From Gordonia sp. OPL2 (GTDB lineage: Bacteria > Actinomycetota > Actinomycetes > Mycobacteriales > Mycobacteriaceae): a stretch of 64,000 bases of DNA. The stretch lies in NCBI RefSeq assembly GCF_003797825.1, contig NZ_RKME01000002.1:1-64000 (forward strand). Reading direction: 5' to 3'. Numbering within the stretch: position 1 is the stretch's first letter; the number at the start of each line of letters is the position of its first letter. Shown here piece by piece: positions 1 through 8,803 of the stretch. The notes below the pieces were generated by a model. It was not told where the DNA came from. It made no database searches and saw nothing but the letters and a program-made list of their open reading frames with translations. A program made the position numbers and the translations under genes.

Positions 1-1
1 C

Positions 2-1027
2 ACCGACACCAGCGCCCCCTCCGCCCCTCCGGCCGGTCGTAAGCTGCTGCGTCTCGAGGTGCGCAACGCGCAGACCCCGATCGAGCGCAAACCCAGCTGG
101 ATCAAGACCCGCGCCACCATGGGACCGGAGTACACCGAACTCAAGGGCCTGGTGAAACGCGAAGGCCTGCACACCGTCTGCGAAGAAGCCGGCTGCCCCA
201 ACATCTACGAGTGCTGGGAAGACCGCGAGGCCACCTTCCTCATCGGCGGCGAACAATGCACCCGCCGCTGCGACTTCTGCCAGATCGACACCGGCAAGCC
301 CGCCGAACTCGACCGCGACGAACCCCGCCGCGTCGCCGAGAGCGTCCAGGCCATGGGCCTGCGCTACTCCACCATCACCGGCGTCGCCCGCGACGACCTG
401 CCCGACGAGGGCGCCTGGCTCTACGCCGAGACCGTGCGCGCGATCCACCGACTCAACCCCGGCACCGGCGTGGAGAACCTGATCCCCGACTTCCACGCGA
501 AACCCGATCTGCTCGCCGAGGTCTTCGACGCGCGCCCCGAGGTCCTGGCCCACAACCTCGAGACCGTCCCCCGCATCTTCAAACGCATCCGTCCGGCGTT
601 CCGCTACGAACGTTCGCTCGACGTGATCACCCAGGCGCGCGACTTCGGGCTGGTGACCAAGTCGAACCTGATCCTCGGCATGGGCGAGACCCCCGAAGAG
701 GTCCAGTCGGCCATCGTCGACCTGCACGAGGCCGGGTGCGACATCCTCACCATCACCCAGTACCTGCGCCCCTCACCGCGCCACCACCCCGTCGAACGAT
801 GGGTCAAGCCCGAGGAGTTCGTCGACCACTCCGAGTTCGCCTCCGAGATCGGCTTCGCCGGCGTGATGGCCGGGCCCCTGGTCCGCTCCTCCTACCGCGC
901 CGGACGCCTCTACGCACAGGCCATGGCCCGCCACGGCCGCGAACTCGCACCCTCCCTGGCCCACCTCGCCGACGAAGGCTCCGCCTCCCAGGAGGCCTCC
1001 AGCCTGATGGCGCGCCTCGGCCGGTAG
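2..1027 (+). CDS. lipA: Lipoyl synthase LipA (5' end outside window)
   Basis: Radical-SAM enzyme that inserts two sulfurs into protein-bound octanoyl groups to make lipoate for the 2-oxoacid dehydrogenases and the glycine cleavage system. Both iron-sulfur motifs are visible: the auxiliary-cluster set [12 protein letters not shown] and the radical-SAM set CTRRCDFC. The reading frame is open from base 2 and already encodes the conserved [19 protein letters not shown] segment, so the GTG at 59 is internal and the true start lies upstream of the window. The C-terminus [10 protein letters not shown] is complete, followed by a tail of about 35 residues. The next gene is the DUF4191 protein, as after lipA in M. 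tuberculosis (Rv2218-Rv2219). Confidence 0.95.
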   Translation, partial: TDTSAPSAPPAGRKLLRLEVRNAQTPIERKPSWIKTRATMGPEYTELKGLVKREGLHTVCEEAGCPNIYECWEDREATFLIGGEQCTRRCDFCQIDTGKPAELDRDEPRRVAESVQAMGLRYSTITGVARDDLPDEGAWLYAETVRAIHRLNPGTGVENLIPDFHAKPDLLAEVFDARPEVLAHNLETVPRIFKRIRPAFRYERSLDVITQARDFGLVTKSNLILGMGETPEEVQSAIVDLHEAGCDILTITQYLRPSPRHHPVERWVKPEEFVDHSEFASEIGFAGVMAGPLVRSSYRAGRLYAQAMARHGRELAPSLAHLADEGSASQEASSLMARLGR

Positions 1028-1103
1028 CGACCCGACCACACCCACGTACGCCGACAGCCGACCGCGGTCCGACGACCGCCGGTCGGGACGTAAACTGGTC
1101 GGC

Positions 1104-1844
1104 ATGGCAAAGGCGCAAGACAAAGAGGCGAAGGCCGAGGCGAAGAAGGCCCGCAGACAAGCGTCGCGGGAACGCTACAAGCAGTTGTGGCAGGCCTTCC
1201 AGATGCAGCGCAAGGAAGACAAACGGCTGATCCCGTACATGGTCGGCGTCTTCGCGCTGATCGTCGCGGTCTTCGTCGTCCTCGGCCTCGTGTTCGGATC
1301 GGTGTGGCTGCTCCTGCCGCTCGGCATCGTCCTCGGCCTCCTGGCCGCATTCATCCTCTTCGGTCGGCGCGTGCAACGCACCGTCTACACCAAGGCCGAG
1401 GGGCAGCCCGGCGCCGCCGGATGGGCTTTGGGCAACATGCGTGGGCAGTGGCGGGTCAAGCAGGCCGTCGCCGGCAACGCCCACCTCGACGCCGTGCACC
1501 GCGTCATCGGCAAGCCCGGGGTCATCCTCGTCGGTGAGGGCTCCCCGACCCGGGTCAAACCGCTGGTCGCCCAGGAGAAGAAGAAGGCGGCACGCGTCGT
1601 CGGCGACACCCCCATCTACGAGGTCATCCTCGGCAACGACGACGGTCAGGTCCCGCTGAGCAAGCTCGAACGCCACATCAACAAGTTGCCGAACAACATC
1701 GACGGAAAGCGAATCGACGCACTCGAGGGGCGGCTCGCCGCGCTCGGCGGGCGCAACCCGCAGGGACCCGGCATGCCCAAGGGCCCCATCCCCGGCAACG
1801 CCAAGGTGCGCGGCATGCAGCGCACCGCGCGCCGCAAGAGCTGA
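1104..1844 (+). CDS. DUF4191 domain integral membrane protein (Rv2219-like)
   Basis: A 246-residue protein of unknown biochemical role, conserved next to lipA in mycolic-acid actinobacteria. It opens with a lysine- and alanine-rich basic stretch (residues 1-45), followed by two adjacent hydrophobic segments at about 46-66 and 70-90. The long soluble C-terminal part ends in a very basic tail (RTARRKS), suggesting a cytoplasmic domain. The ATG at 1104 is the only sensible start, 76 bases after lipA, so co-transcription with lipA is likely. Family assignment is from sequence memory and position. No catalytic motif is visible. Confidence 0.85.
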   Translation: MAKAQDKEAKAEAKKARRQASRERYKQLWQAFQMQRKEDKRLIPYMVGVFALIVAVFVVLGLVFGSVWLLLPLGIVLGLLAAFILFGRRVQRTVYTKAEGQPGAAGWALGNMRGQWRVKQAVAGNAHLDAVHRVIGKPGVILVGEGSPTRVKPLVAQEKKKAARVVGDTPIYEVILGNDDGQVPLSKLERHINKLPNNIDGKRIDALEGRLAALGGRNPQGPGMPKGPIPGNAKVRGMQRTARRKS

Positions 1845-1856
1845 TCCGCCGGGGCC

Positions 1857-2606
1857 TCAGCCGAGGAACCCGCGCAGCAGGGTCGCCGTGCCCTCGAGAT
1901 GTGCGTCCATCGCCGAGGCGGCCCCGTCGGGATCGCCGGTCAGGATCGCCATCAGTATCGCCTCGTGTTGCTCGTCGGAGTGCGCGATGTTGACCTCGAG
2001 CTGCGGGATGCGGTCCAGCGCGCGGTTGATCAGCATCCGGTTGTCGGCGGTGAGCGCGACGATCGACGCCGCGCCGGTGGCCTCGGCGATCGCCAGGTGC
2101 AACCGCGAATCCAAGCGGCGATACTCCTCGCCCGCCGCCCCGCGGATGTCACCCAGACGGTGCCACAGCGCCTCGCGTTGCACCGCCGACAACGTCCGCC
2201 CGGCCGCCATCCTGGCCGAACCGACCTCGAGGATCTCCCGGACCCGCAGCGCGTCGTCCAACTCCGCCGGAGTGATCGGCTCGCCCTCGGCGCCGGTGAG
2301 GTCGGTGGCGTCGACCGCCCCGGGGGTGGGCAACACGTCGGCCAGGAACGTACCGCCATAGCGGCCGCGCCGAGCCACCAGGAACCCGGCGTCGGCAAGC
2401 GCCTTGATCGCCTCCCGCACGGTGTCCCGGCTGACACCGAGGCGCACCGCGAGTTCACGCTCGGGCGGGATCGACTCCCCCGGCTCGAAGACCCCGAGCC
2501 GGATCAGTTGCAGCAGGCGACCGACGGTCTCCTCGAACGCGTTGGCAGGCCGGACCGGCGCGAGCAGCGCGTCGGTCACGTGGTGCGTGCGGACGGCATC
2601 CGTCAT
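1857..2606 (-). CDS. FadR-subfamily GntR transcriptional regulator
   Basis: A 249-residue regulator with an N-terminal winged helix-turn-helix (about residues 25-95; GESIPPERELAVRLGVSRD and TVREAIKALADAGFL are typical GntR) and a C-terminal all-helical FCD ligand-binding domain (about 110-245). It is the last gene of a five-gene minus-strand run (GlnA4-like ligase, hydrolase, aldehyde dehydrogenase, SDR, regulator), starting 12 bases after the SDR stop. This makes it the obvious local regulator of the island. FadR-type proteins usually bind GGT-N3-ACC-like palindromes, and two of these sit in the divergent promoter at 7046-7081. The ligand is unknown. Confidence 0.88.
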   Translation of the reverse strand: MTDAVRTHHVTDALLAPVRPANAFEETVGRLLQLIRLGVFEPGESIPPERELAVRLGVSRDTVREAIKALADAGFLVARRGRYGGTFLADVLPTPGAVDATDLTGAEGEPITPAELDDALRVREILEVGSARMAAGRTLSAVQREALWHRLGDIRGAAGEEYRRLDSRLHLAIAEATGAASIVALTADNRMLINRALDRIPQLEVNIAHSDEQHEAILMAILTGDPDGAASAMDAHLEGTATLLRGFLG

Positions 2607-2618
2607 GAGCGTTCCCCG

Positions 2619-3404
2619 CTACAGCGGCGTGACATACGCCGAGCTGATCCCACCGTCGACCAGGAAGGTCGACGCCGTGATGAACGACGCGTCGTCACTG
2701 GCAAGGAAGGCGACGGCGGCGGCGAGTTCCTCGGGTTCGGCGAACCGACCGACCGGGACGTGCACGAGTCGTCGGGCTGCCCGCTCGGGGTCCTTCGCGA
2801 AGAGCTCCTTGAGCAGCGGCGTGTTGACCGGTCCCGGGCAGAGCGCGTTCACCCGGATGCCCTGCCGCGCGTACTGGACGCCGAGTTCCCTCGACATGGC
2901 CAGGACGCCACCCTTGGATGCCGTGTAGGAGATCTGCGACGTCGCCGATCCCATCACCGCGACGAAGGACGCCGTGTTGATGATCGAACCCCGACCGGCG
3001 GCGGACATGTGCCTAAGCGCCGCGCGACACGAGAAGTACACCGAGTTCAGATTCACCGACTGCACCCGCTGCCACGCGTCGACGTCGGTGTTCTCGATGA
3101 GATCGTCGTCCGGCGGTGAGATGCCGGCGTTGTTGAACGCGATGTCGACGGACCCGAATCGCTCGGCGGCCGCGTCGAACAGACCGTCGACCTGTACGCG
3201 GTCGGCGACATCCACGGGCACGAAGAGACCCTCGACCTCGTCGGCCGCCCGCTTGCCTGCGTCGTGGTCGAGATCGCCGATCACGATGCTGGCCCCCTCG
3301 GCGCGCATCCGGCGGGCCGACGCCAGGCCGATGCCGCTACCGCCACCGGTGATGACCGCGACACGCCCGGTCAGGCGCTGTGTCAGATCGACTGTGGTAC
3401 TCAT
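2619..3404 (-). CDS. Short-chain dehydrogenase/reductase (Rv2857c-like)
   Basis: Classical SDR of 261 residues with the cofactor motif TGGGSGIG (about residues 19-26), the NNAG motif (about 91-94) and a Ser...Tyr-x-x-x-Lys active site (YTASK). It is likely an NAD(P)-dependent alcohol/aldehyde oxidoreductase. In this island it could oxidise the hydroxyl of a gamma-glutamyl amino-alcohol to the aldehyde used by the neighbouring aldehyde dehydrogenase. Its place after the aldehyde dehydrogenase matches Rv2858c-Rv2857c in M. tuberculosis. Substrate is inferred from context only. Automated annotation may label it 3-oxoacyl-ACP reductase. Confidence 0.88.
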   Translation of the reverse strand: MSTTVDLTQRLTGRVAVITGGGSGIGLASARRMRAEGASIVIGDLDHDAGKRAADEVEGLFVPVDVADRVQVDGLFDAAAERFGSVDIAFNNAGISPPDDDLIENTDVDAWQRVQSVNLNSVYFSCRAALRHMSAAGRGSIINTASFVAVMGSATSQISYTASKGGVLAMSRELGVQYARQGIRVNALCPGPVNTPLLKELFAKDPERAARRLVHVPVGRFAEPEELAAAVAFLASDDASFITASTFLVDGGISSAYVTPL

Positions 3405-3461
3405 GTTTTCCCTTCGGGGTGGGCGTTCGGGATCGGGGCTTTCGGGATCGGGGCGTCTGGC

Positions 3462-4835
3462 CTACGGCTCCGCCGATTCGCGGACCGCGATGAAGACGTT
3501 CTTGGTCTCGGTGAAGCCGAGGGGTGCGTCGGGTCCCAGTTCCCGACCGAGACCGGATTGTTTGAAGCCGCCGAAGGGCGTGGTGTATCGGACGGACGAG
3601 TGCGAGTTGACCGACAGGTTGCCCGCCGCGACCGCGCGCGACACCCGCAGGGCTCGCGAGAGGTCGTCGGTCCAGATCGATCCGGAGAGACCGTAGTCCG
3701 TGGCGTTCGCGATCCTGATGGCATCGGCCTCGTCGTCGAACGGTAGGACGGCGACGACAGGACCGAAGATCTCCTCGACGACGGAGCGGTCCGTCGGCGC
3801 AGGAGTCAGCACCGTGGGCGGGAACCAGAATCCCGGACCGTCGGGCGCCGATCCGCGGAATGCCACCGGCGCATCGTCGGGCACGTAGGAGGCGACCTTC
3901 TGACGGTGCGCCTGCGAGACGAGCGGCCCCATCTCGGTCGTGTCGTCGGCCGGATCACCCACCCGAACGCCCGCGACCGCCGGCTCGAGGAGCTCCATGA
4001 ACCTGTCGTAGACGCTGCGCTGCACGAGGATTCGGCTTCGCGCACAGCAGTCCTGACCGGCGTTGTCGAACACGCCGTACGGTGCGGTGGCGGCAGCCTC
4101 CTCCAGGTCGGAGTCCGCGAACACGATGTTGGCGCTCTTGCCACCCAATTCGAGCGTGACACGCTTGACGGATTCGGCGGCGCGGGTCATCACGTGCTTG
4201 CCCGTCGTCGTCGATCCGGTGAAGACGATCTTGCCGACGCCCGGATGTGACAGCAGCGCCTCGCCGACGACGTCGCCGCGTCCGGGCAGCGCCTGCAGCA
4301 GTCCGCGCGGCAGGCCGGCCTCCTCGGCGAGCTCGGCGAGGCGGATGGTGGTCAGCGGCGTCCATTCGGCAGGCTTGACCACGACCGCATTGCCGGCCGC
4401 CAGGGCGGGAGCGAATCCCCAGGAGGCGATCGTCATCGGGAAGTTCCATGGCGTGATGATCCCGACGACACCGATCGGCTCCGCGAAGGTGAGGTCGATC
4501 CCGCCGGCGACGGGGATCTGCTTACCCGACAATCTTTCCGGAGATGCGGCGTAATAGGTCAGCACGTCGCGGACGTGGTCGGCCTCCCAGCGCGCCTGGC
4601 CGATCGGATGACCCGAGTTCGCCACCTCGAGTGCAGCCAGTTCCTCGCGGTGGGCCTCGACGGCGGCCGCGAGATCGCGCAGACCGGCGGCGCGTTCCGC
4701 GGGAGCCAGCGCCGCCCACTGTCGTTGGGCGCGGGCAGCGGTGTGCACCGCGTCGTCGACGGCGGACGCGTCGAGCTCGGTGACCGTGGTGATGAGCATC
4801 TCGGTCGCCGGGTTGATCACGTCGAACGTCGTCAT
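3462..4835 (-). CDS. Aldehyde dehydrogenase (AldC/PuuC-like)
   Basis: NAD(P)-dependent aldehyde dehydrogenase of 457 residues. Visible motifs are TPWNFP (about 128-133), the general-base glutamate in LELGGK (Glu229) and the nucleophile in NAGQDCCAR (Cys263). It probably oxidises a gamma-glutamyl aldehyde to the acid before hydrolysis by the upstream PuuD-like protein. The frame stays open up to 5285, but the family's N-terminus matches the ATG at 4835. That start overlaps the hydrolase stop in an ATGA junction, a sign of translational coupling. The order ligase-hydrolase-AldC-SDR equals Rv2860c to Rv2857c. Confidence 0.92.
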   Translation of the reverse strand: MTTFDVINPATEMLITTVTELDASAVDDAVHTAARAQRQWAALAPAERAAGLRDLAAAVEAHREELAALEVANSGHPIGQARWEADHVRDVLTYYAASPERLSGKQIPVAGGIDLTFAEPIGVVGIITPWNFPMTIASWGFAPALAAGNAVVVKPAEWTPLTTIRLAELAEEAGLPRGLLQALPGRGDVVGEALLSHPGVGKIVFTGSTTTGKHVMTRAAESVKRVTLELGGKSANIVFADSDLEEAAATAPYGVFDNAGQDCCARSRILVQRSVYDRFMELLEPAVAGVRVGDPADDTTEMGPLVSQAHRQKVASYVPDDAPVAFRGSAPDGPGFWFPPTVLTPAPTDRSVVEEIFGPVVAVLPFDDEADAIRIANATDYGLSGSIWTDDLSRALRVSRAVAAGNLSVNSHSSVRYTTPFGGFKQSGLGRELGPDAPLGFTETKNVFIAVRESAEP

Positions 4836-5593
4836 ACCTCCACCTCCTGAGAACGGGCGATCCGGACGCGGGCTGCGTCGACGACGGCACTGAACAGCCT
4901 CAGGTCGTCGAGTCGCTCCTCCGGATGCCACTGGACGGCGACCACGAAATCGTCGCCGGGGACCTCGACCGCTTCGATCATATGATCGGCATCTCGCGCG
5001 CTGACCACGAGCGATTCGGCCGGCCGGTCGATCGCCTGATGGTGATAACACTGGGCCTCGACGGATTCGCCGAGCAGCGACGACAGACGTGTGCCGGGCG
5101 TGACGTCGATCCGGGTGCTGGAGAACACCGCGTTTCCCGCGCGATGCCGGGAGTGCCCGACAACGTCGGGCAGGTGCTGATGCAGTGTGCCGCCGAGTGC
5201 GACGTTGAGCACCTGGATGCCGCGGCAGATGCCCAGCACCGGCACGTGGCGACGCAGCGCAGCATCGAGCAGTGCGAACTCCCACCGATCGCGGTCGGTG
5301 CGCGGACTGTCGGTCTCCGGATGAGGATCCTGGCCGTATCCGGCGGGGTCGACGTCGACCCCACCGGTCAGCACCAGCGCGTCCAGCCCGTCGACGACCC
5401 GATCGGCGATCTCGCGGTCGGCGGGCTGGGGCGGCAGCAGGACGGCGATCCCACCGGCCCGACCGATGCCGTCGAAGTACACCTGCGGCAGAAAACTGGC
5501 ACGAACGTCCCAGACCCCGGTGCGCGACTGCTCGAGATAGGTCGTCAGCCCCACCACCGGCCGGATCGTCCCGGCGCGTTCAGAGTCGTTCAA
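4832..5593 (-). CDS. Gamma-glutamyl hydrolase, class I glutamine amidotransferase-like (PuuD family)
   Basis: A 253-residue class I GATase-fold peptidase C26 protein. The catalytic triad is visible: Cys123 in LGICRG, and His223 and Glu225 in QWHPEE. PuuD-type enzymes cleave the gamma-glutamyl bond of gamma-glutamylated amine breakdown products and release glutamate, closing the cycle begun by the ligase encoded upstream. The start is TTG (bases 5593-5591), overlapping the ligase gene by 14 bases; no early in-frame ATG exists. The 3' end overlaps the aldehyde dehydrogenase start by four bases. Counterpart of Rv2859c. Confidence 0.9.
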   Translation of the reverse strand: MNDSERAGTIRPVVGLTTYLEQSRTGVWDVRASFLPQVYFDGIGRAGGIAVLLPPQPADREIADRVVDGLDALVLTGGVDVDPAGYGQDPHPETDSPRTDRDRWEFALLDAALRRHVPVLGICRGIQVLNVALGGTLHQHLPDVVGHSRHRAGNAVFSSTRIDVTPGTRLSSLLGESVEAQCYHHQAIDRPAESLVVSARDADHMIEAVEVPGDDFVVAVQWHPEERLDDLRLFSAVVDAARVRIARSQEVEV

Positions 5594-6941
5594 ATCCTCG
5601 CACCCTCTCCCAATCGGTCACGGCCGAACCGTACGCGGCCAATTCCACGCGGGCGTTGTTGAGGTAGTGCTCGACGACCTCGGGGCCGAACGCCTCGGCG
5701 GCGAGCGTCGAGCCGGCGAAGAGATCGGCGGCCTCGGCCAAAGTGGTCGGCAGCCGTTCTGCCGAACCCGCATAGGCGTTGCCCGTGGCGATCTCGGGCA
5801 GCGGCAGTTCGCGATCGACGCCGTCGAGACCGGCCGCGATCAGCGCGGCGACCGCGAGGTACTGATTGACGTCACCTCCGGGCGCGCGACACTCCACCCG
5901 CATCCCGTCACCATGCCCGACCACGCGCAGCGCACAGGTTCGGTTGTCCATACCCCAGGCGATCGCGGTCGGCGCGAAGCTGCCGTCGACAAACCGCTTG
6001 TAGGAGTTGATGTTCGGCGCGCAGAAGAGGGTGAGCTCGCGCAGCGAGGCCAGGATGCCCGCGATGAAGTGTCCGAACATCGCCGACATCCCGTCGGGGG
6101 CCGCGTCGTCGGCGAACACCGCGCTCCCGTCGTCGCTGCGCAGGGAGATGTGGATGTGACAGCTGTTGCCCTCACGCTCGTCGAACTTGGCCATGAACGT
6201 GAGGCTCTTGCCGTGCTGGTCGGCGATCTCCTTGGCGCCGTTGCGGTAGATCGTGTGGTTGTCGCACGTGACCAGGGCGTGGTCGTAGCGGAACGCGATC
6301 TCCTGCTGTCCGAGATTGCACTCCCCTTTCACCCCTTCGCAATACATGCCGGCGCCGGTCATCCCGCGACGGATGTCGCGCAACAACGGCTCCATCCGGG
6401 TCGACGCCAGCATCGCGTAGTCGACGTTGTAATCCGTTGCCGGAGTGAGGTTGTGATACCGCTTCGCCCAGGCCTCGCGGTAGGTGTTGTCGAAGACCAT
6501 GAACTCCAGCTCGGTGCCGACGAAGGGTACGAGTCCCCGCTCGGAGAGCCGATCGATCTGCCGGCGAAGGATGTTGCGCGGGGCCGCGACGACGGGCGCG
6601 CCGTCGGTGGTCCCCAGATCGGCCAGCACCAGCGCCGTACCGGGCAACCACGGTATGCGCCGCATGGTTGCCAGGTCCGGCGTCATCACCATGTCCCCGT
6701 AGCCGGTCGCCCAGCTCGACATCGCGTATCCGTCCACCGTGTTCATCTCGACGTCCACGGCGAGGAGGTAGTTGCAGCATTCCGCACCGTGAGCGGCCAC
6801 CTCCTCGACGAACAGTCGAGCGGAGACGCGCTTGCCGGTCAGTCGGCCCTGCATGTCCGGGAACGCGACGATCACGGTGTCGATCTCGTCGGCGAGAACG
6901 AGCTCTCGCAGTTCCGCCATGTCCAGCATGCCGTCGCTCAT
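5580..6941 (-). CDS. glnA4: Glutamine synthetase-like gamma-glutamyl-amine ligase (GlnA4/PuuA type)
   Basis: A 453-residue member of the glutamine synthetase superfamily, but probably not a true glutamine synthetase. It keeps the metal and ATP site elements (TELEFMVF, HIHISLRS, NRTCALRVVG). It lacks the FDGSSI segment that forms the ammonium-side loop, having SSWATGYGDM there, and lacks the adenylylation tyrosine motif. Such paralogues couple glutamate to polyamines or ethanolamine (PuuA; Streptomyces GlnA3 and GlnA4). First gene of the minus-strand island and equivalent in order to Rv2860c glnA4. The divergent permease resembles ethanolamine transporters, favouring ethanolamine or a related amino-alcohol as substrate; this is inference. 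Confidence 0.85.
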   Translation of the reverse strand: MSDGMLDMAELRELVLADEIDTVIVAFPDMQGRLTGKRVSARLFVEEVAAHGAECCNYLLAVDVEMNTVDGYAMSSWATGYGDMVMTPDLATMRRIPWLPGTALVLADLGTTDGAPVVAAPRNILRRQIDRLSERGLVPFVGTELEFMVFDNTYREAWAKRYHNLTPATDYNVDYAMLASTRMEPLLRDIRRGMTGAGMYCEGVKGECNLGQQEIAFRYDHALVTCDNHTIYRNGAKEIADQHGKSLTFMAKFDEREGNSCHIHISLRSDDGSAVFADDAAPDGMSAMFGHFIAGILASLRELTLFCAPNINSYKRFVDGSFAPTAIAWGMDNRTCALRVVGHGDGMRVECRAPGGDVNQYLAVAALIAAGLDGVDRELPLPEIATGNAYAGSAERLPTTLAEAADLFAGSTLAAEAFGPEVVEHYLNNARVELAAYGSAVTDWERVRGFERL

Positions 6942-7045
6942 CGGCGCTCCTCTGCGTTCTCCGCGACCCCGGTCACCCGTGGGCCCGTCCTGTGTGTCCC
7001 GCCGCCACGCCCGCGACCGGTCTCGCCCGACTCATCAACCATTGG

Positions 7046-7081
7046 AGGTCCTACCAGATCATGTTTGTAGCGGTCTCACCA
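7046..7081. promoter_or_regulatory. Two GGT-N3-ACC operator-like sites in the divergent island promoter
   Basis: AGGTCCTACCA (7046-7056) and CGGTCTCACCA (7071-7081) share the form GGT-N3-ACC-A, with centres 25 bases apart. This is the usual shape of FadR-subfamily GntR operators. They lie in the 272-base gap between the ligase and permease genes, so one regulator could control both directions. Binding by the island's own GntR protein is inferred. Confidence 0.5.
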
Positions 7082-7105
7082 CACGATTCGATTCGGAACT
7101 TTCGC

Positions 7106-7131
7106 CCAAAGGTGGGTGAGCAGACCTTTGG
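7106..7131. promoter_or_regulatory. Perfect inverted repeat CCAAAGGT-N10-ACCTTTGG
   Basis: Eight-base perfect arms (7106-7113 and 7124-7131) with a ten-base spacer, about 85 bases before the permease start. It could be a second operator or a hairpin in the permease leader. No T-run follows, so it is not a typical terminator. Confidence 0.55.
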
Positions 7132-7213
7132 AGTTCTATTCTGCGGAGAACAATGGGACGACGCAACCGGCGATCGCTCCACGAATCGGCACCCACCGAG
7201 AGCGAGAGACGCG

Positions 7214-8755
7214 ATGGCAGATGTGTCCAAACCGGCGATGACGTCGTCCGGCGCCACCTACACCCACGCCGAGGACGGGTACTTCGAGAAGCGTCAGCTC
7301 AAACGCAGCGCGGGGTTCTGGGGCATCTGGGGTATCGGCATCGCCGCGGTCATCTCCGGCGACTTCTCCGGGTGGAACTACGGCATCGGTCAGGCCGGTT
7401 GGGGTGGACTCGGGGTTGCCGCGCTGATCATCGTGGTCATGTACTTCGGCATGCTCTTCTCGATCGGCGAGATGTCGGCGGCCATGCCCCACACCGGCGG
7501 CGCCTATTCCTTCGCGCGCGCCGCGATGGGCCCGTGGGGCGGATTCGTCACCGGGTTCGCCGAGACGATCGAGTACGTCTTCACCACCGGCGTCGTCGTC
7601 TACTTCTCCGCGTCCTATGCCAACGCGATCACCGACGACCTGTTCGGGCTGAGCATGCCGGCCTGGGTGTGGTGGCTGATCCTCTATGCCGTGTTCATCG
7701 CGCTCAACTCGTGGGGCGCCGAGGCGTCGTTCAGGTTCGCGATCGTGGTCGCCCTGGTGTCGGTGAGCATCCTCGTCCTGTTCGGCATCTTGGCCCTCGC
7801 GAACGGCGCCGTCGACTTCGGCAAGCTCCTCGACATCGACCCGGATACGGCGAAGGCGGGCGCCAGTGACTTCTTGCCGTTCGGCGTCATGGGCATCCTG
7901 TACGCGCTGCCGTTCGCGATGTGGTTCTTCTTGGGCATCGAAGAACTCCCGCTCGCCGCCGAGGAGGCGCACGAGCCGACGAAGGACATCCCACGAGCCG
8001 GCATCTGGGGCCTCGTCACGCTCGTCGGCTGCGCCGCGATCGTCTTCTTCCTCAATCCCGCGGTCACCGGCTCGGCCGCCCTCGGCGACTCCGACGAACC
8101 ACTGCTCGACGGCTTCCGCGCGTTCCTTCCCTCCGGGTGGGCGTCGGTGTTGTCGGCATTCGCGCTGATCGGGTTGCTGGCCAGCCTGCAGGGCATCATG
8201 TACGCCTACGGCCGCAACCTCTATTCGTTGAGCCGCGCGGGCTACTACCCGAAGGTGCTCTCTCTCACCGGTTCCCGTCAGACCCCCTACATCGCCCTGA
8301 TCGCGGGAGCGGTCATCGGGTTCATCGCGCTCCTGGTGATCGAGTACTGGATCTCCGGCGCAGGCGCGATCGTCCTCAACATCGCCGTGTGGGGTGCGGT
8401 GCTCGCCTACATGCTGCAGATGGCATCGTTCATCCTGCTGCGACGAAAGTTCCCGAATGCCCGGCGCCCGTACATGAGCCCCACCGGGGTGTGGGGTGCG
8501 GCAATCGCGTTCATCATCGCCGCCGTCACCTTCGTGGGCGTCCTGATCAACCCCGACTACCGCGACGCGGTGATCGCGATCGTCGTGTTCTACGTCATCG
8601 GCCTGCTGGTCTTCGGCCTCTACGGTCGCCACCGGCTCGTGCTGTCCCCGGAGGAGGAGTATGCGGTGACCGGCGGCCTGCACGGCTTCGACCCCGACCA
8701 GGAGGGCCTCGGCGGAACCATCGAGGACGAGATCCTCAAGGGTCACACGGACTGA
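7214..8755 (+). CDS. APC-family amino acid/ethanolamine permease (Eat-like)
   Basis: A 513-residue transporter with about twelve membrane-spanning segments. The first region (GFWGIWGIGIAAVISGDFSG, then GWNYGIGQAGWGG) and MPHTGGAYSFAR closely resemble the ethanolamine permease branch of the APC superfamily, which imports ethanolamine with protons. The frame is open from 6668, but the first part is unlike a permease; the ATG at 7214 follows a GAGAGCGAGAG purine stretch and gives the normal length. It is divergent from the gamma-glutamyl ligase island and probably brings in its substrate. Another small amine or amino acid remains possible. Confidence 0.85.
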   Translation: MADVSKPAMTSSGATYTHAEDGYFEKRQLKRSAGFWGIWGIGIAAVISGDFSGWNYGIGQAGWGGLGVAALIIVVMYFGMLFSIGEMSAAMPHTGGAYSFARAAMGPWGGFVTGFAETIEYVFTTGVVVYFSASYANAITDDLFGLSMPAWVWWLILYAVFIALNSWGAEASFRFAIVVALVSVSILVLFGILALANGAVDFGKLLDIDPDTAKAGASDFLPFGVMGILYALPFAMWFFLGIEELPLAAEEAHEPTKDIPRAGIWGLVTLVGCAAIVFFLNPAVTGSAALGDSDEPLLDGFRAFLPSGWASVLSAFALIGLLASLQGIMYAYGRNLYSLSRAGYYPKVLSLTGSRQTPYIALIAGAVIGFIALLVIEYWISGAGAIVLNIAVWGAVLAYMLQMASFILLRRKFPNARRPYMSPTGVWGAAIAFIIAAVTFVGVLINPDYRDAVIAIVVFYVIGLLVFGLYGRHRLVLSPEEEYAVTGGLHGFDPDQEGLGGTIEDEILKGHTD

Positions 8756-8803
8756 GCCCGACCCGCGCGCCACCGACGACGGTGCGGATGCGGATGCGCG
8801 AGG

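Noticed and set aside
4836..5285. Open frame extending the aldehyde dehydrogenase by 150 residues
   Set aside because: The extension is arginine-rich shadow of the PuuD-like gene, and the family N-terminus matches the ATG at 4835.
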